Notes under the pieces: generated by a model
Told to the model about the DNA's origin: nothing
Databases searched by the model: none
The model's input: the letters and a program-made list of their open reading frames with translations, nothing else
Program-made: the position numbers and the translations under genes
Shown: positions 1 through 6,656 of the stretch, piece by piece
Layout of the letters: the number at the start of each line of letters is the position of its first letter
Position numbering within the stretch: the first letter of the stretch is position 1
Assembly (NCBI RefSeq): GCF_025465545.1
Contig: NZ_JAODMK010000023.1
Span: 1-45,153, forward strand
Reading direction: 5' to 3'
DNA length: 45,153 bases
From: Naasia sp.
Lineage (GTDB): Bacteria > Actinomycetota > Actinomycetes > Actinomycetales > Microbacteriaceae

Positions 1-691
1 AGCTGTTGCCGGTGGCGGTGATGCTGCCCGTCGTCCACGCCACTTCCACATCGATGCCCGGAGCACCGAAATCGACGGGCGGACGCGGGTTGTAGGCGAC
101 CTCGAACTGGTCCTGCCCCTCCCGCGCCGCGACCGAGAACACCGAGGCGTACTGCGAGGGATAGGTGGGTCCCGGCACGTTGTTCGCCGCGCAGACGAGC
201 ATGAGGTTGTGGAAGTAGGCCTCGTCGGCGAGCGCGTGCAGCGGGCCGAACCACTGCTCGCTCCGGCTGCTGAGGCTGAGGTTCGCCACCTGCATGCCGG
301 CGTCGATCGACCACCGCAGGGCGGCGGCGAAGAGGGCGCCGCGGGTGGTGAGGTTCCGGCCGAGTACCCGCACGCTGTAGATCTCCGCCTCGGGGGCGAG
401 CATCCGGATGATGCCGGCGCAGGCGGTGCCGTGGCCGTACAGGTCCTCGTGGGGCCCCTCCACGATGCGGAAGCCGGCCTGGCTGTCATCCGCTTCGATC
501 GCCACGCTGCCGGCCAGCCGGCCGACCCGCGGGTGATCCGCGGACACGCCGCTGTCGATCACCGCCACCTTCACCCCCTTGCCGGTCGCCGAGCCCCACG
601 CCCACTCTCGGGGCGGCGACGGAAGCGGTAGGGGGAAGGCCGGCGTCAGCTCCGCGTCGCTGAAGGCCGACGCCCATTCGGGAAGGCTCAC
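1..691 (-). CDS. Subtilisin-like (S8) serine protease, partial (C-terminus beyond left edge)
   Basis: The visible 230 residues form a subtilase core: the Asp motif VAVIDSGV (D46), the His motif GHGTACAGI (H87), an oxyanion Asn near CAANN (170-171), and ATGNS, whose Ser230, the last complete codon of the window, fits the nucleophile position. The GTG start at 691 overlaps the TGA of the upstream GAF gene (GTGA), so the two are probably translationally coupled. The N-terminus is a short Pro-rich stretch with no signal peptide and no evident propeptide, which points to an intracellular protease, unlike most S8 enzymes. Family and catalytic residues are clear; the substrate is unknown. The divergent DVEGH-repeat protein (3417-4055) is a natural candidate substrate by inference. 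Any extra C-terminal domain lies outside the window. Confidence 0.9.
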   Translation of the reverse strand, partial: MSLPEWASAFSDAELTPAFPLPLPSPPREWAWGSATGKGVKVAVIDSGVSADHPRVGRLAGSVAIEADDSQAGFRIVEGPHEDLYGHGTACAGIIRMLAPEAEIYSVRVLGRNLTTRGALFAAALRWSIDAGMQVANLSLSSRSEQWFGPLHALADEAYFHNLMLVCAANNVPGPTYPSQYASVFSVAAREGQDQFEVAYNPRPPVDFGAPGIDVEVAWTTGSITATGNS

Positions 692-1428
692 GCGCGGCTG
701 CGGGTGTACTCGAGGGAGGCGGTCAGCACGGTGAGCGCGAACTTCTGGCCTGCCGGTCCCGTCGACGAGAGCTGGTGGAAGGCGCGCACGAGCTCGGCCA
801 GCTCCTGATCGTCGTGTCCGGATTCGACCAGCGAATTGAGGGTGTCCGCGAACTCCGCCTCGTCCGCTGCGCCGGCGAGGGCGGTGAGCAGCACCGAGCC
901 GAGGCGGTCGTAAGTCCTCGTCAGTCGGACCGTGGTCGCCAGCTGGGAGCCGATGAAGCCGAGCACGTCGAGGTCGCGTCCGGTGTTCTCGTTCATCGCC
1001 CGGGCGTCGAGCACCTCGAGAACGCCGAGGACCTCTCCGTCGGCGCCGAGGAGTGGGGCGGCGAGGATGGAGGTCGGCACGTAGTTGGTCTCCTCCGCCA
1101 CGTCCCTCGCGAAGCGGGGGTCGACGCGCACATCGGCGATGGCGATCGGCTGCCCGGTCATCGCCACCCAGCCGGCGATGCCCCGCTCCACCTGCATCAC
1201 CTTTCCGGTGATCGCGTTTGCGCCGATGCCATTGGCAGCCACGAACCTGATCTCGTCCCCGCCCGCCTCGACGAGAGCGCAGGAGCAGGCCGCGGAGTCG
1301 AACAGTGCCCGGACGGCCGCCGTGGCCCGGGCGAGCTCATCGTCGAGGGAGGACGGGCGGCTCGCCGAGCCGAGCGCGTTGCCGAGCCGGGCGACAAGCG
1401 CGACCAGCTCGGGAGTAGGGGAGACCAT
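688..1428 (-). CDS. GAF-domain sensor protein
   Basis: The product is 246 aa from the ATG at 1428. Residues about 25-165 form a GAF domain: a helical start, the NGIG segment, the ERGIAGWVAMTGQPIAIADV segment typical of GAF folds, and an ILAAPLL...GVLEVLDAR strand pair. A helical tail follows, with no histidine kinase, cyclase or DNA-binding domain. GAF domains bind cyclic nucleotides or other small ligands or sense redox state; the ligand cannot be told here. It is the first gene of an operon with the S8 protease (4-nt overlap). A GTG at 1494 would add 22 residues unlike a GAF domain. I prefer 1428 because a TTGTCA/17 bp/CAGACT promoter ends 6 nt before it. Confidence 0.85.
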   Translation of the reverse strand: MVSPTPELVALVARLGNALGSASRPSSLDDELARATAAVRALFDSAACSCALVEAGGDEIRFVAANGIGANAITGKVMQVERGIAGWVAMTGQPIAIADVRVDPRFARDVAEETNYVPTSILAAPLLGADGEVLGVLEVLDARAMNENTGRDLDVLGFIGSQLATTVRLTRTYDRLGSVLLTALAGAADEAEFADTLNSLVESGHDDQELAELVRAFHQLSSTGPAGQKFALTVLTASLEYTRSRA

Positions 1429-1434
1429 CGCGCC

Positions 1435-1463
1435 AGTCTGGTGCGCGGGCACCCGTGTGACAA
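1435..1463 (-). promoter_or_regulatory. Putative promoter of the GAF-protease operon
   Basis: On the minus strand TTGTCA (1458-1463) and CAGACT (1435-1440) are separated by 17 bp, and the ATG at 1428 follows 6 nt after the -10. This fits a leaderless transcript. The -10 lacks the first T of TANNNT, so confidence is moderate. Confidence 0.4.
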
Positions 1464-1615
1464 CCGACGACGACCGAAAGCCGCGGGCGCTCACCTGCCC
1501 GGTATCTCATCCTTCCCTTGAAGGTCGAGTCATGGGAGCATCAGCGCACCAGTGCGCGCGCACGCCCCTGATCAGCGCGGGCTTCGGTCCGTCGGCCAAG
1601 CCGGAAGGAGCAGCT

Positions 1616-3283
1616 GTGGCCACACCGCTGAACCGCTATGCCGCGGCGTTCCGCTATCGCGACTTCCGCCTGCTGATCACCTCGTCCTTCATCAACTCGG
1701 TCGGCAGCTGGGCGGCGACCGTCGTCCTCGACGTCTACGTCTTCAACGTCACCGGCTCGCTGGGCTGGCTGGCCGCGATGGCCGCCGCCGGCTGGATCCC
1801 TGGCCTCCTCATCGCGCCCGTCGCCGGCGTGCTCGCGGACCGACTGGATCGCCGGAGGGTGATGATCGTCTCCGCCCTCCTCTCCGGCATCGTGGGGGTC
1901 GGATTCGTCCTCATCGTCGTGACGGACGCGCCCATCATCCTGATGCTGCTGCTCGGGATCGTCGCGTCCATCGTCCGCGCCCCCTATGGGCCGGCAGCGG
2001 GCGCGCTGACGCCCGAGGTGGTCGACGAGCAGGCGCTGCCCACCGCCAATGCGGTGTTCGCCGGCCTCGACAACATCGTCATCGTCATCGGACCGGCCAT
2101 CGGCGGGCTGCTCGTCCTGATCGACCAGCCCGCAATCGGTGTCGGGTTCAACGCCGCCAGCTATTTCGCAGCCGCGATCCTCGCCCTGTTCCTGCGGGTG
2201 CGCAGCCGCGGCGACGCGGCCCCCGGCGAACGGCTCGTGCGGCAGATCCTGGACGGGGTGAACGCGCTCCGGGCGACTCCCACCGCGGCCGTCCTCGTGC
2301 TCTTCGCCGCGCTCGACACGATGCTCGCCGGTGCCTACACGGTGGTGTACATCCCGATCAGCACGCACGTGGGCATGGGCACGCAGGGCTACGGCTACCT
2401 GCTCGCCGGCGCGGCCGTCGGTGGGATCGTCGGCGCCCTCGTCGCCGACCGGCTGAGCCGGGCCAGGAGGCTGGCTCCCATCATCGTCGGCGGCGTGGTC
2501 GTTCAGTCCATTCCCTACGCGCTCACCGCATTCACCGATCTGGCGGCGATCGGAATCGGGCTTCAGGTGCTGTCCGGCATCGGCATGGTGGTGGTGGACG
2601 TTGTCGCGCTCACTGCCATCCAGCGCGAGGTGGCCGCCGGACGGCTCAGCCGGGTGCTGTCGCTGCTCGACACCGTCGCGCTGCTGGCCAGCGTGATCGG
2701 CAGCATCGGGGCGGCCGCGCTGCTCTCGGCGCTGCCGCTCGAGGTCTCGCTCGTGCTGCTCGGCGGAGGCTTCACGCTGGTGGCGCTCGCGCTCGCGCCG
2801 GTGCTGGTTCGGACCGACCGCACCTCTGCGGCCCAGGCCGCGGTCCTCGCGGACCGGGTGCGGGTGCTCGACGGGATCCGGCTCTTCGCGCAGTCGTCCT
2901 ATGCGGTGAAGGAGCGGCTCGCGGGGGCGGTCGAGGTCCAGCAACTGGCCCCGGGTGACGTGCTGGTCCGCGAGGGCGAGGACGCCGACGCCCTGTGGGT
3001 GCTCGCCGACGGCGCGCTGTCGGTGACCTCCAGCACCGCGCCGGGCATTCCCGACGTCGTCGCGCCCGACGTGGTCGGCGAGCTCGGGGTGCTCACCGGC
3101 CTGCCGCGCACCGCGACGGTCGTGGCCGCGTCGCCGGCCACGTTGTGGCGAGTCAGCGCGGACGACTTCGTGGCGGCGATCGAGCCGCAGCGGCAGCCGC
3201 TGCTGCTGCTCGGGCCATCGATGGTGCGACTCCGCCGCACCCATCCCGACCTGGCCGCCACGGCAGCAGTGGGAGGGTCCTGA
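1616..3283 (+). CDS. MFS transporter fused to C-terminal cyclic-nucleotide-binding domain
   Basis: The product is 555 aa. Residues about 10-400 are a polytopic MFS_3-type transporter with roughly 12 hydrophobic segments and the loop DRLDRRRV between early helices. Residues about 410-540 form a cNMP-binding domain: GIRLFAQSS, the turn LAPGDVLVREGE, and the phosphate-binding cassette VVGELGVLTGLPRTATV with its Glu and Arg present. The start is GTG at 1616, preceded by a strong GGAAGGAG; the reading frame stays open far upstream, but that part has no MFS similarity. It is divergent from the GAF-protease pair and upstream of the DVEGH-repeat gene. The fusion suggests transport gated by a cytoplasmic nucleotide-like ligand. 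Substrate unknown; export of a peptide from the neighbouring gene is inference. Confidence 0.9.
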   Translation: MATPLNRYAAAFRYRDFRLLITSSFINSVGSWAATVVLDVYVFNVTGSLGWLAAMAAAGWIPGLLIAPVAGVLADRLDRRRVMIVSALLSGIVGVGFVLIVVTDAPIILMLLLGIVASIVRAPYGPAAGALTPEVVDEQALPTANAVFAGLDNIVIVIGPAIGGLLVLIDQPAIGVGFNAASYFAAAILALFLRVRSRGDAAPGERLVRQILDGVNALRATPTAAVLVLFAALDTMLAGAYTVVYIPISTHVGMGTQGYGYLLAGAAVGGIVGALVADRLSRARRLAPIIVGGVVVQSIPYALTAFTDLAAIGIGLQVLSGIGMVVVDVVALTAIQREVAAGRLSRVLSLLDTVALLASVIGSIGAAALLSALPLEVSLVLLGGGFTLVALALAPVLVRTDRTSAAQAAVLADRVRVLDGIRLFAQSSYAVKERLAGAVEVQQLAPGDVLVREGEDADALWVLADGALSVTSSTAPGIPDVVAPDVVGELGVLTGLPRTATVVAASPATLWRVSADDFVAAIEPQRQPLLLLGPSMVRLRRTHPDLAATAAVGGS

Positions 3284-3416
3284 TGCCCGGGCTGCTGGGT
3301 CGGGAAGCGGACACATCGGGTGTTCGCCGGCCGACAGTTCACGCCCGGATCCCGCTGCACACTGCTCCTATCGCATCCTGCGAGACCTTCTGACCCGCTA
3401 TAGAAAGAAGAGCACC

Positions 3417-4055
3417 ATGAACGACAACCAGAACCGCACCGACCGGTCCGCCGCCGAGGATGTTGACGGACACCTGATCAAAAGTGGTCGCATCGTCGAG
3501 GATGACGTCGAGGGCCACGGCATCATGAGCGGTCGCATCGTCGAGGACGACGTCGAGGGCCACGCCGCTCGCTCCGGTCGCATCGTCGAGGACGACGTTG
3601 AGGCGCACGGCTTCCGCGGCAACGTCGTCGACGAAGATGACGTCGAGGGCCACGCCGCTCGCTCCGGTCGCCTCGTCGAGGACGACGACGTGGAAGGCCA
3701 CGTCTTCCGCGGCGGCGACACCGAGGACGACGAGGTGAGGGGGCACTCCTTCCGGGGAGGCGTCACCGACGAGGACACCGAGGGCCACGCCGCGCGCACC
3801 GGTCACGTCAACGAGGACGACGTCGAGGGCCACGGCGGCAGGTTCCCCGTCGCACCCGAGGACGACGTGGACGGCCACGGCGTGCGCGTCCGGTTCCTCG
3901 CGCCTCAGGACGAGAACGACACCGAGGGGCACACCGTCCGCTCCGGCCGCGGTGCCGACGACGACGAAGACACCGAGGGGCACCTTGCCCGCTCGGGCCG
4001 CGTCGTGCAGGACGACGACGACGTCGAGGGGCACGCTGCCCGCTCTGGCCGCTGA
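3417..4055 (+). CDS. Acidic 13-unit DVEGH-repeat protein
   Basis: The product is 212 aa and consists almost entirely of a ~15-residue unit with consensus (V)EDDVEGHxxRSGR(xV). Repeat His residues fall at 19, 34, 49, 64, 79, 95, 110, 124, 139, 154, 172, 189 and 206. The acidic-Gly-His core is nearly invariant, while the 2-6 residues after His vary (AARSGR, GFRGN, VFRGG, VRVRF). There is no Cys, signal peptide or membrane segment. Adjacent copies are nearly identical at DNA level (3549-3597 versus 3639-3687, one mismatch in 49), so the array has expanded recently. The ATG follows AGAAAGAAGAG. It resembles a multi-core precursor or a metal-binding repeat protein; I recognise no named family. Its association with a cytosolic S8 protease and a transporter is the main clue. 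Confidence 0.85.
   Translation: MNDNQNRTDRSAAEDVDGHLIKSGRIVEDDVEGHGIMSGRIVEDDVEGHAARSGRIVEDDVEAHGFRGNVVDEDDVEGHAARSGRLVEDDDVEGHVFRGGDTEDDEVRGHSFRGGVTDEDTEGHAARTGHVNEDDVEGHGGRFPVAPEDDVDGHGVRVRFLAPQDENDTEGHTVRSGRGADDDEDTEGHLARSGRVVQDDDDVEGHAARSGR
3426..4055 (+). repeat. Tandem coding repeat, ~45-bp period
   Basis: The DNA is a degenerate tandem array of about 13 units, mostly 45 bp long, with units of 42-54 bp towards the 3' end. It is in frame and built around GACGTCGAGGGCCAC. The most similar copies are 90 bp (two units) apart. Confidence 0.85.
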
Positions 4056-4082
4056 ACTGGGCAGCCGGCCTGACAAGACCAG

Positions 4083-4136
4083 GACCCGGGACGACGACCG
4101 CGCGATGGAGGCGCACCGCGGTCGTCGTCTCGGGTC
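4083..4136 (+). terminator. Strong hairpin downstream of the DVEGH-repeat gene
   Basis: The arms 4083-4102 and 4117-4136 pair over 20 bp with a single mismatch and a 14-nt loop. There is no T-run, as is common for actinobacterial terminators. It separates the left cassette from the J-domain gene. Confidence 0.75.
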
Positions 4137-4164
4137 CCGCTCAGGCGGACGCAGGGCGAGCGGT

Positions 4165-4170
4165 TAGCCT
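4165..4170 (+). promoter_or_regulatory. Possible -10 (TAGCCT) of the J-domain gene
   Basis: TAGCCT fits TANNNT and lies between the hairpin at 4083-4136 and the ATG at 4242, which would give a leader of about 65 nt. No clear -35 is visible. Confidence 0.3.
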
Positions 4171-4241
4171 AGGGGGCGCGTTCGCCGGGTTCCCGGGGCG
4201 AATGCCCGATCCTCGTCCGTTCAGCAGCAAGGGTTCCGCCC

Positions 4242-5156
4242 ATGTCCGACAGTCCCGTGTCGGATTCGCCGTACGCGGTTCTCGGAGTGCCGACGGACGC
4301 GAGCGACGACGACCTCCGCAAGGCTTATCGCCGGCTGCTTCGCGAGACGCATCCCGATACCGGCGGCAGCCCCGCCCGATTCATCGCCGTCCAGCAGGCA
4401 TGGGAGCTCGTCGGCACTCCCGAGGCGCGCGCCGCCTTCGATCGCGGGCAACCGGCAGGGGGAGGGGAGCGGCCGTCGTGGGCGCCCCCCAAGCCCTCTG
4501 GCGCGCAGACAGGCCGGCCGAGCGCTCGCTCCTACGGCCATCCCGGCGGATGGCGGCGCGAGCGCTACCTCCGACTCCTCGCGGAGTGGGCCGGTAGGGG
4601 GACGACGGTGCCGGATCCGTATGATCCGGCCGTGGTGCGGTCGGCTCCGCGCGAGATCCGCCGGATCCTGGCCGACGCGCTGGCCGAGGAGGCCACGGCC
4701 CGGCTGGTGAGCGACCTGGGGATCGGCTTCACCGTCTGGCACGACGTCGCAACGGGCGACCCCGCCGACAAGCTCGACCACGTGGTGCTCGGCCCGACCG
4801 GGCTGTTCGCGCTGCTGTCGGAGGACTTCGGTGGACCGGTGCAGGTGCGCCGGGGCGAGGTCGACGGAGTGTCGGTCGAAGGCGACAAGCCGCTGCAGGC
4901 GCTCGCGTCCAGGGCCAAGGTCCTCGCGAGGGCGGCCCGGGTGAAGTTCGGCGGCCTGCTGCTCGTGGTGCCGGATGACGCGCTCGCCGAGCCGGTCATC
5001 CCGGCGGGGGCGGCGCGGGGGGCCGCGGTCGCCGTGGTGCGCCGGTCCGTGCTTCCGCACGTGCTCCGGGAGGGACTGCCCGGGGCCCGGGTGGTCGGGG
5101 GCAACGAGCTGTTCGACGTGCGCTCGCGCCTGCAGGCCGCCGTCACCTTCGTCTGA
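4242..5156 (+). CDS. J-domain protein with degenerate NERD-like C-terminal domain
   Basis: The product is 304 aa. Residues 8-70 are a J-domain (YAVLGVP..., HPD at 37-39), which stimulates Hsp70 ATPase. There is no Gly/Phe region, zinc finger or DnaJ substrate domain, so it is not a canonical DnaJ; that gene is at 42368. The second half (about 145-300) contains LDHVVLGPTGLFALLS, then PLQALASRAKVLARA and GGLLLVVPDD, a layout like NERD nuclease-related domains. The usual D-x-K step after the DHVV strand appears as SEDFGG, so nuclease activity is doubtful. It may be a DnaK co-chaperone directed to some nucleic acid or membrane task. The J-domain is certain, the NERD reading is moderate. Confidence 0.8.
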   Translation: MSDSPVSDSPYAVLGVPTDASDDDLRKAYRRLLRETHPDTGGSPARFIAVQQAWELVGTPEARAAFDRGQPAGGGERPSWAPPKPSGAQTGRPSARSYGHPGGWRRERYLRLLAEWAGRGTTVPDPYDPAVVRSAPREIRRILADALAEEATARLVSDLGIGFTVWHDVATGDPADKLDHVVLGPTGLFALLSEDFGGPVQVRRGEVDGVSVEGDKPLQALASRAKVLARAARVKFGGLLLVVPDDALAEPVIPAGAARGAAVAVVRRSVLPHVLREGLPGARVVGGNELFDVRSRLQAAVTFV

Positions 5157-5182
5157 GCAGCCTCCCTCCGTCCGTCCGTCCG

Positions 5183-5268
5183 CCCTCCCTCAGCAGGCAG
5201 TTTCGCCAACATGCCCGCAGAGCGGGCCGTTCCGCCTGTCGAAGGCCGTTCTGCCTGCTGTGGGAGAG
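5183..5268. repeat. Intergenic inverted repeats and short CCGT microsatellite
   Basis: CAGCAGGCAG (5191-5200) is the inverse complement of 5251-5260, and the pairing extends outward over CCTCCC/GGGAG with mismatches. An inner hairpin GCCCGC-AGA-GCGGGC lies at 5213-5227. A run of CCGT units sits just upstream (about 5165-5182). It may terminate transcription of the J-domain gene. Confidence 0.45.
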
Positions 5269-5320
5269 GGTGACGAGGACGGGGCGGGGGCGGGAGGGGC
5301 AGGGAGGCGCCGATGCGAAG

Positions 5321-5326
5321 TAGCCT
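5321..5326 (+). promoter_or_regulatory. -10 element (TAGCCT), leaderless start of EI24 gene
   Basis: TAGCCT ends 6 nt before the GTG at 5333, so transcription would start at or next to the start codon. No Shine-Dalgarno is present. Confidence 0.5.
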
Positions 5327-5332
5327 CGTCGA

Positions 5333-6145
5333 GTGGCCGATCCCGTCGACTCCCGCACCAGCGGCTCCCGCTCCTTCCTCGGCGGTGTGGGCGACTTCCT
5401 CCGCGGCTTCCGGGTGTGGGGGACCTCTCCGGGACTCATGGCGCTCGGTGCCGTGCCGGCGCTGATCGTCGGGGTCGTCGTGCTCGCGCTCCTCACGCTG
5501 CTGGCGCTCAACCTCCCCGTCCTCACCGAGTGGCTCACCCCGTTCGCCCAGGACTGGGACGAGCTCTGGCGGAGCAGTGTCCGGCTCGCCGTCGCCGCGG
5601 CGCTGTTCGTGATCGCGGTGCTGCTCGCGGTGTCGACCTTCACCGCGCTCACCCTGGCTGTGGGGGACCCGTTCTACGAGCGGATCTGGCTGGGCGCCGA
5701 ACGGCGGCTCGGCTCGTTCGATGAGCCGAAGGAGCTCGGCTTCTGGCCCTCGCTCCGGCGGGGGATCGCAAGCGGGAGCAGGCTGGTCGGGCTCTCGGTG
5801 CTGCTCGGCATCGCGGTGTTCGCGCTCGGCCTGGTGCCGGTCGTCGGCGGGGTGCTGGGCTTCGCGCTGGGCGCCGTCGGCGGCGGCTGGCTCATCGCGG
5901 CGGAGCTGCTCGCCCGCCCGTTCGACTCCCGCGCCATCGATTCGCGGGAGCAGCGGCGGCTGCGGCGCCGGTCGACAGGACGGGTGCTCGGCTTCGGGGT
6001 CGCCGTCTACGTCCTGTTCCTGCTGCCATTCGGGGCTCTCTTCGCCACGCCGGCGGCCGTCGCCGGTTCCGCGGTGCTCGCCCGGCGCCTCCTCGAGCAC
6101 CGCGTCACCGGGGCGGGTGGGGGGACGAGCGTCAGAGCGTCCTGA
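5333..6145 (+). CDS. EI24/CysZ-like integral membrane protein
   Basis: The product is 270 aa. It begins GGVGDFLRGFRVWGTSPGLM, the typical opening of bacterial EI24-domain proteins, followed by hydrophobic segments at about 35-60, 83-108, 150-175, 176-195 and 225-255. Family members include E. coli CysZ (sulfate uptake); the actinobacterial branch has no assigned substrate. The GTG start is supported by a -10 element 6 nt upstream. The last 14 bp overlap the 3' end of the convergent 2H phosphoesterase gene. Confidence 0.8.
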   Translation: MADPVDSRTSGSRSFLGGVGDFLRGFRVWGTSPGLMALGAVPALIVGVVVLALLTLLALNLPVLTEWLTPFAQDWDELWRSSVRLAVAAALFVIAVLLAVSTFTALTLAVGDPFYERIWLGAERRLGSFDEPKELGFWPSLRRGIASGSRLVGLSVLLGIAVFALGLVPVVGGVLGFALGAVGGGWLIAAELLARPFDSRAIDSREQRRLRRRSTGRVLGFGVAVYVLFLLPFGALFATPAAVAGSAVLARRLLEHRVTGAGGGTSVRAS

Positions 6146-6638
6146 GCGGCGTGACGGTGCGGGTGGTCGACTCCCAGAGCCGGGCCTCCGAGACGGTGGC
6201 CGGGATCGCCCGGCGGACGTCGAGCAGTCCGAGCGCCTCCGCCAGCAGCGGCGGGGTGAGGCGCCGGGCCAGGGTGACGTGCGGCGTCCACGAGCCGGGC
6301 AGCGTCAGCGCATCGATCCGCGCCTCCCGGGCGACTCGGGCGTGCAGGTCGGCATGCACGGCGAGGAGCTCGTGAGTCGCCCGCACCATGCGGGCGAGCA
6401 CGAAGCCCCGGCGAGCCGATCCCAACACGACCGGACTCGCCACCGCGATCTCGAGTGGCAGCCCGGAGATCGGGGGCGGCTCGAGTGGCGTCTCGGAGTA
6501 GATCAGGGTGACATGCGGCCGGTTCGACTCGCCCGTGTGGCGCGCCTGGCTCGGCAGGCCCGCATCCGCGAGCGTGGCCCACTCGCCGCGGAGCTCCTGC
6601 TCCGCTGTGTCGTCCAGGAGCAGCTCGATGCTCGGCAT
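6132..6638 (-). CDS. 2'-5' RNA ligase family (2H phosphoesterase) protein
   Basis: The product is 168 aa with the two signature motifs of the 2H superfamily, PHVTL at 41-45 and PHVTL at 119-123, spaced as in bacterial LigT/ThpR-like enzymes. These hydrolyse cyclic phosphodiesters in RNA or nucleotides; the physiological substrate here is unknown. It lies 18 bp downstream of the acyl-CoA dehydrogenase gene on the same strand, so the two may be cotranscribed. It ends inside the 3' end of the EI24 gene. Confidence 0.85.
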   Translation of the reverse strand: MPSIELLLDDTAEQELRGEWATLADAGLPSQARHTGESNRPHVTLIYSETPLEPPPISGLPLEIAVASPVVLGSARRGFVLARMVRATHELLAVHADLHARVAREARIDALTLPGSWTPHVTLARRLTPPLLAEALGLLDVRRAIPATVSEARLWESTTRTVTPLRTL

Positions 6639-6656
6639 GGCCCGCCTACCGGGAGC

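Noticed and set aside
1429-1494. GTG at 1494 as start of the GAF gene
   Set aside because: The extra 22 residues have no GAF similarity, and the ATG at 1428 has a TTGTCA/17/CAGACT promoter at leaderless distance; the longer form is not excluded.
1541-3316. 591-codon open frame antisense to the MFS-cNMP gene
   Set aside because: The translation is low-complexity His/Asp/Gly/Arg-rich, as expected opposite a GC-rich gene with a GC-rich third position; the plus strand encodes clear domains.
3426-4055. Regular ~45-bp repeats considered as a CRISPR array
   Set aside because: Units are in-frame coding repeats without unrelated spacers or palindromic repeats, and no cas genes are present.
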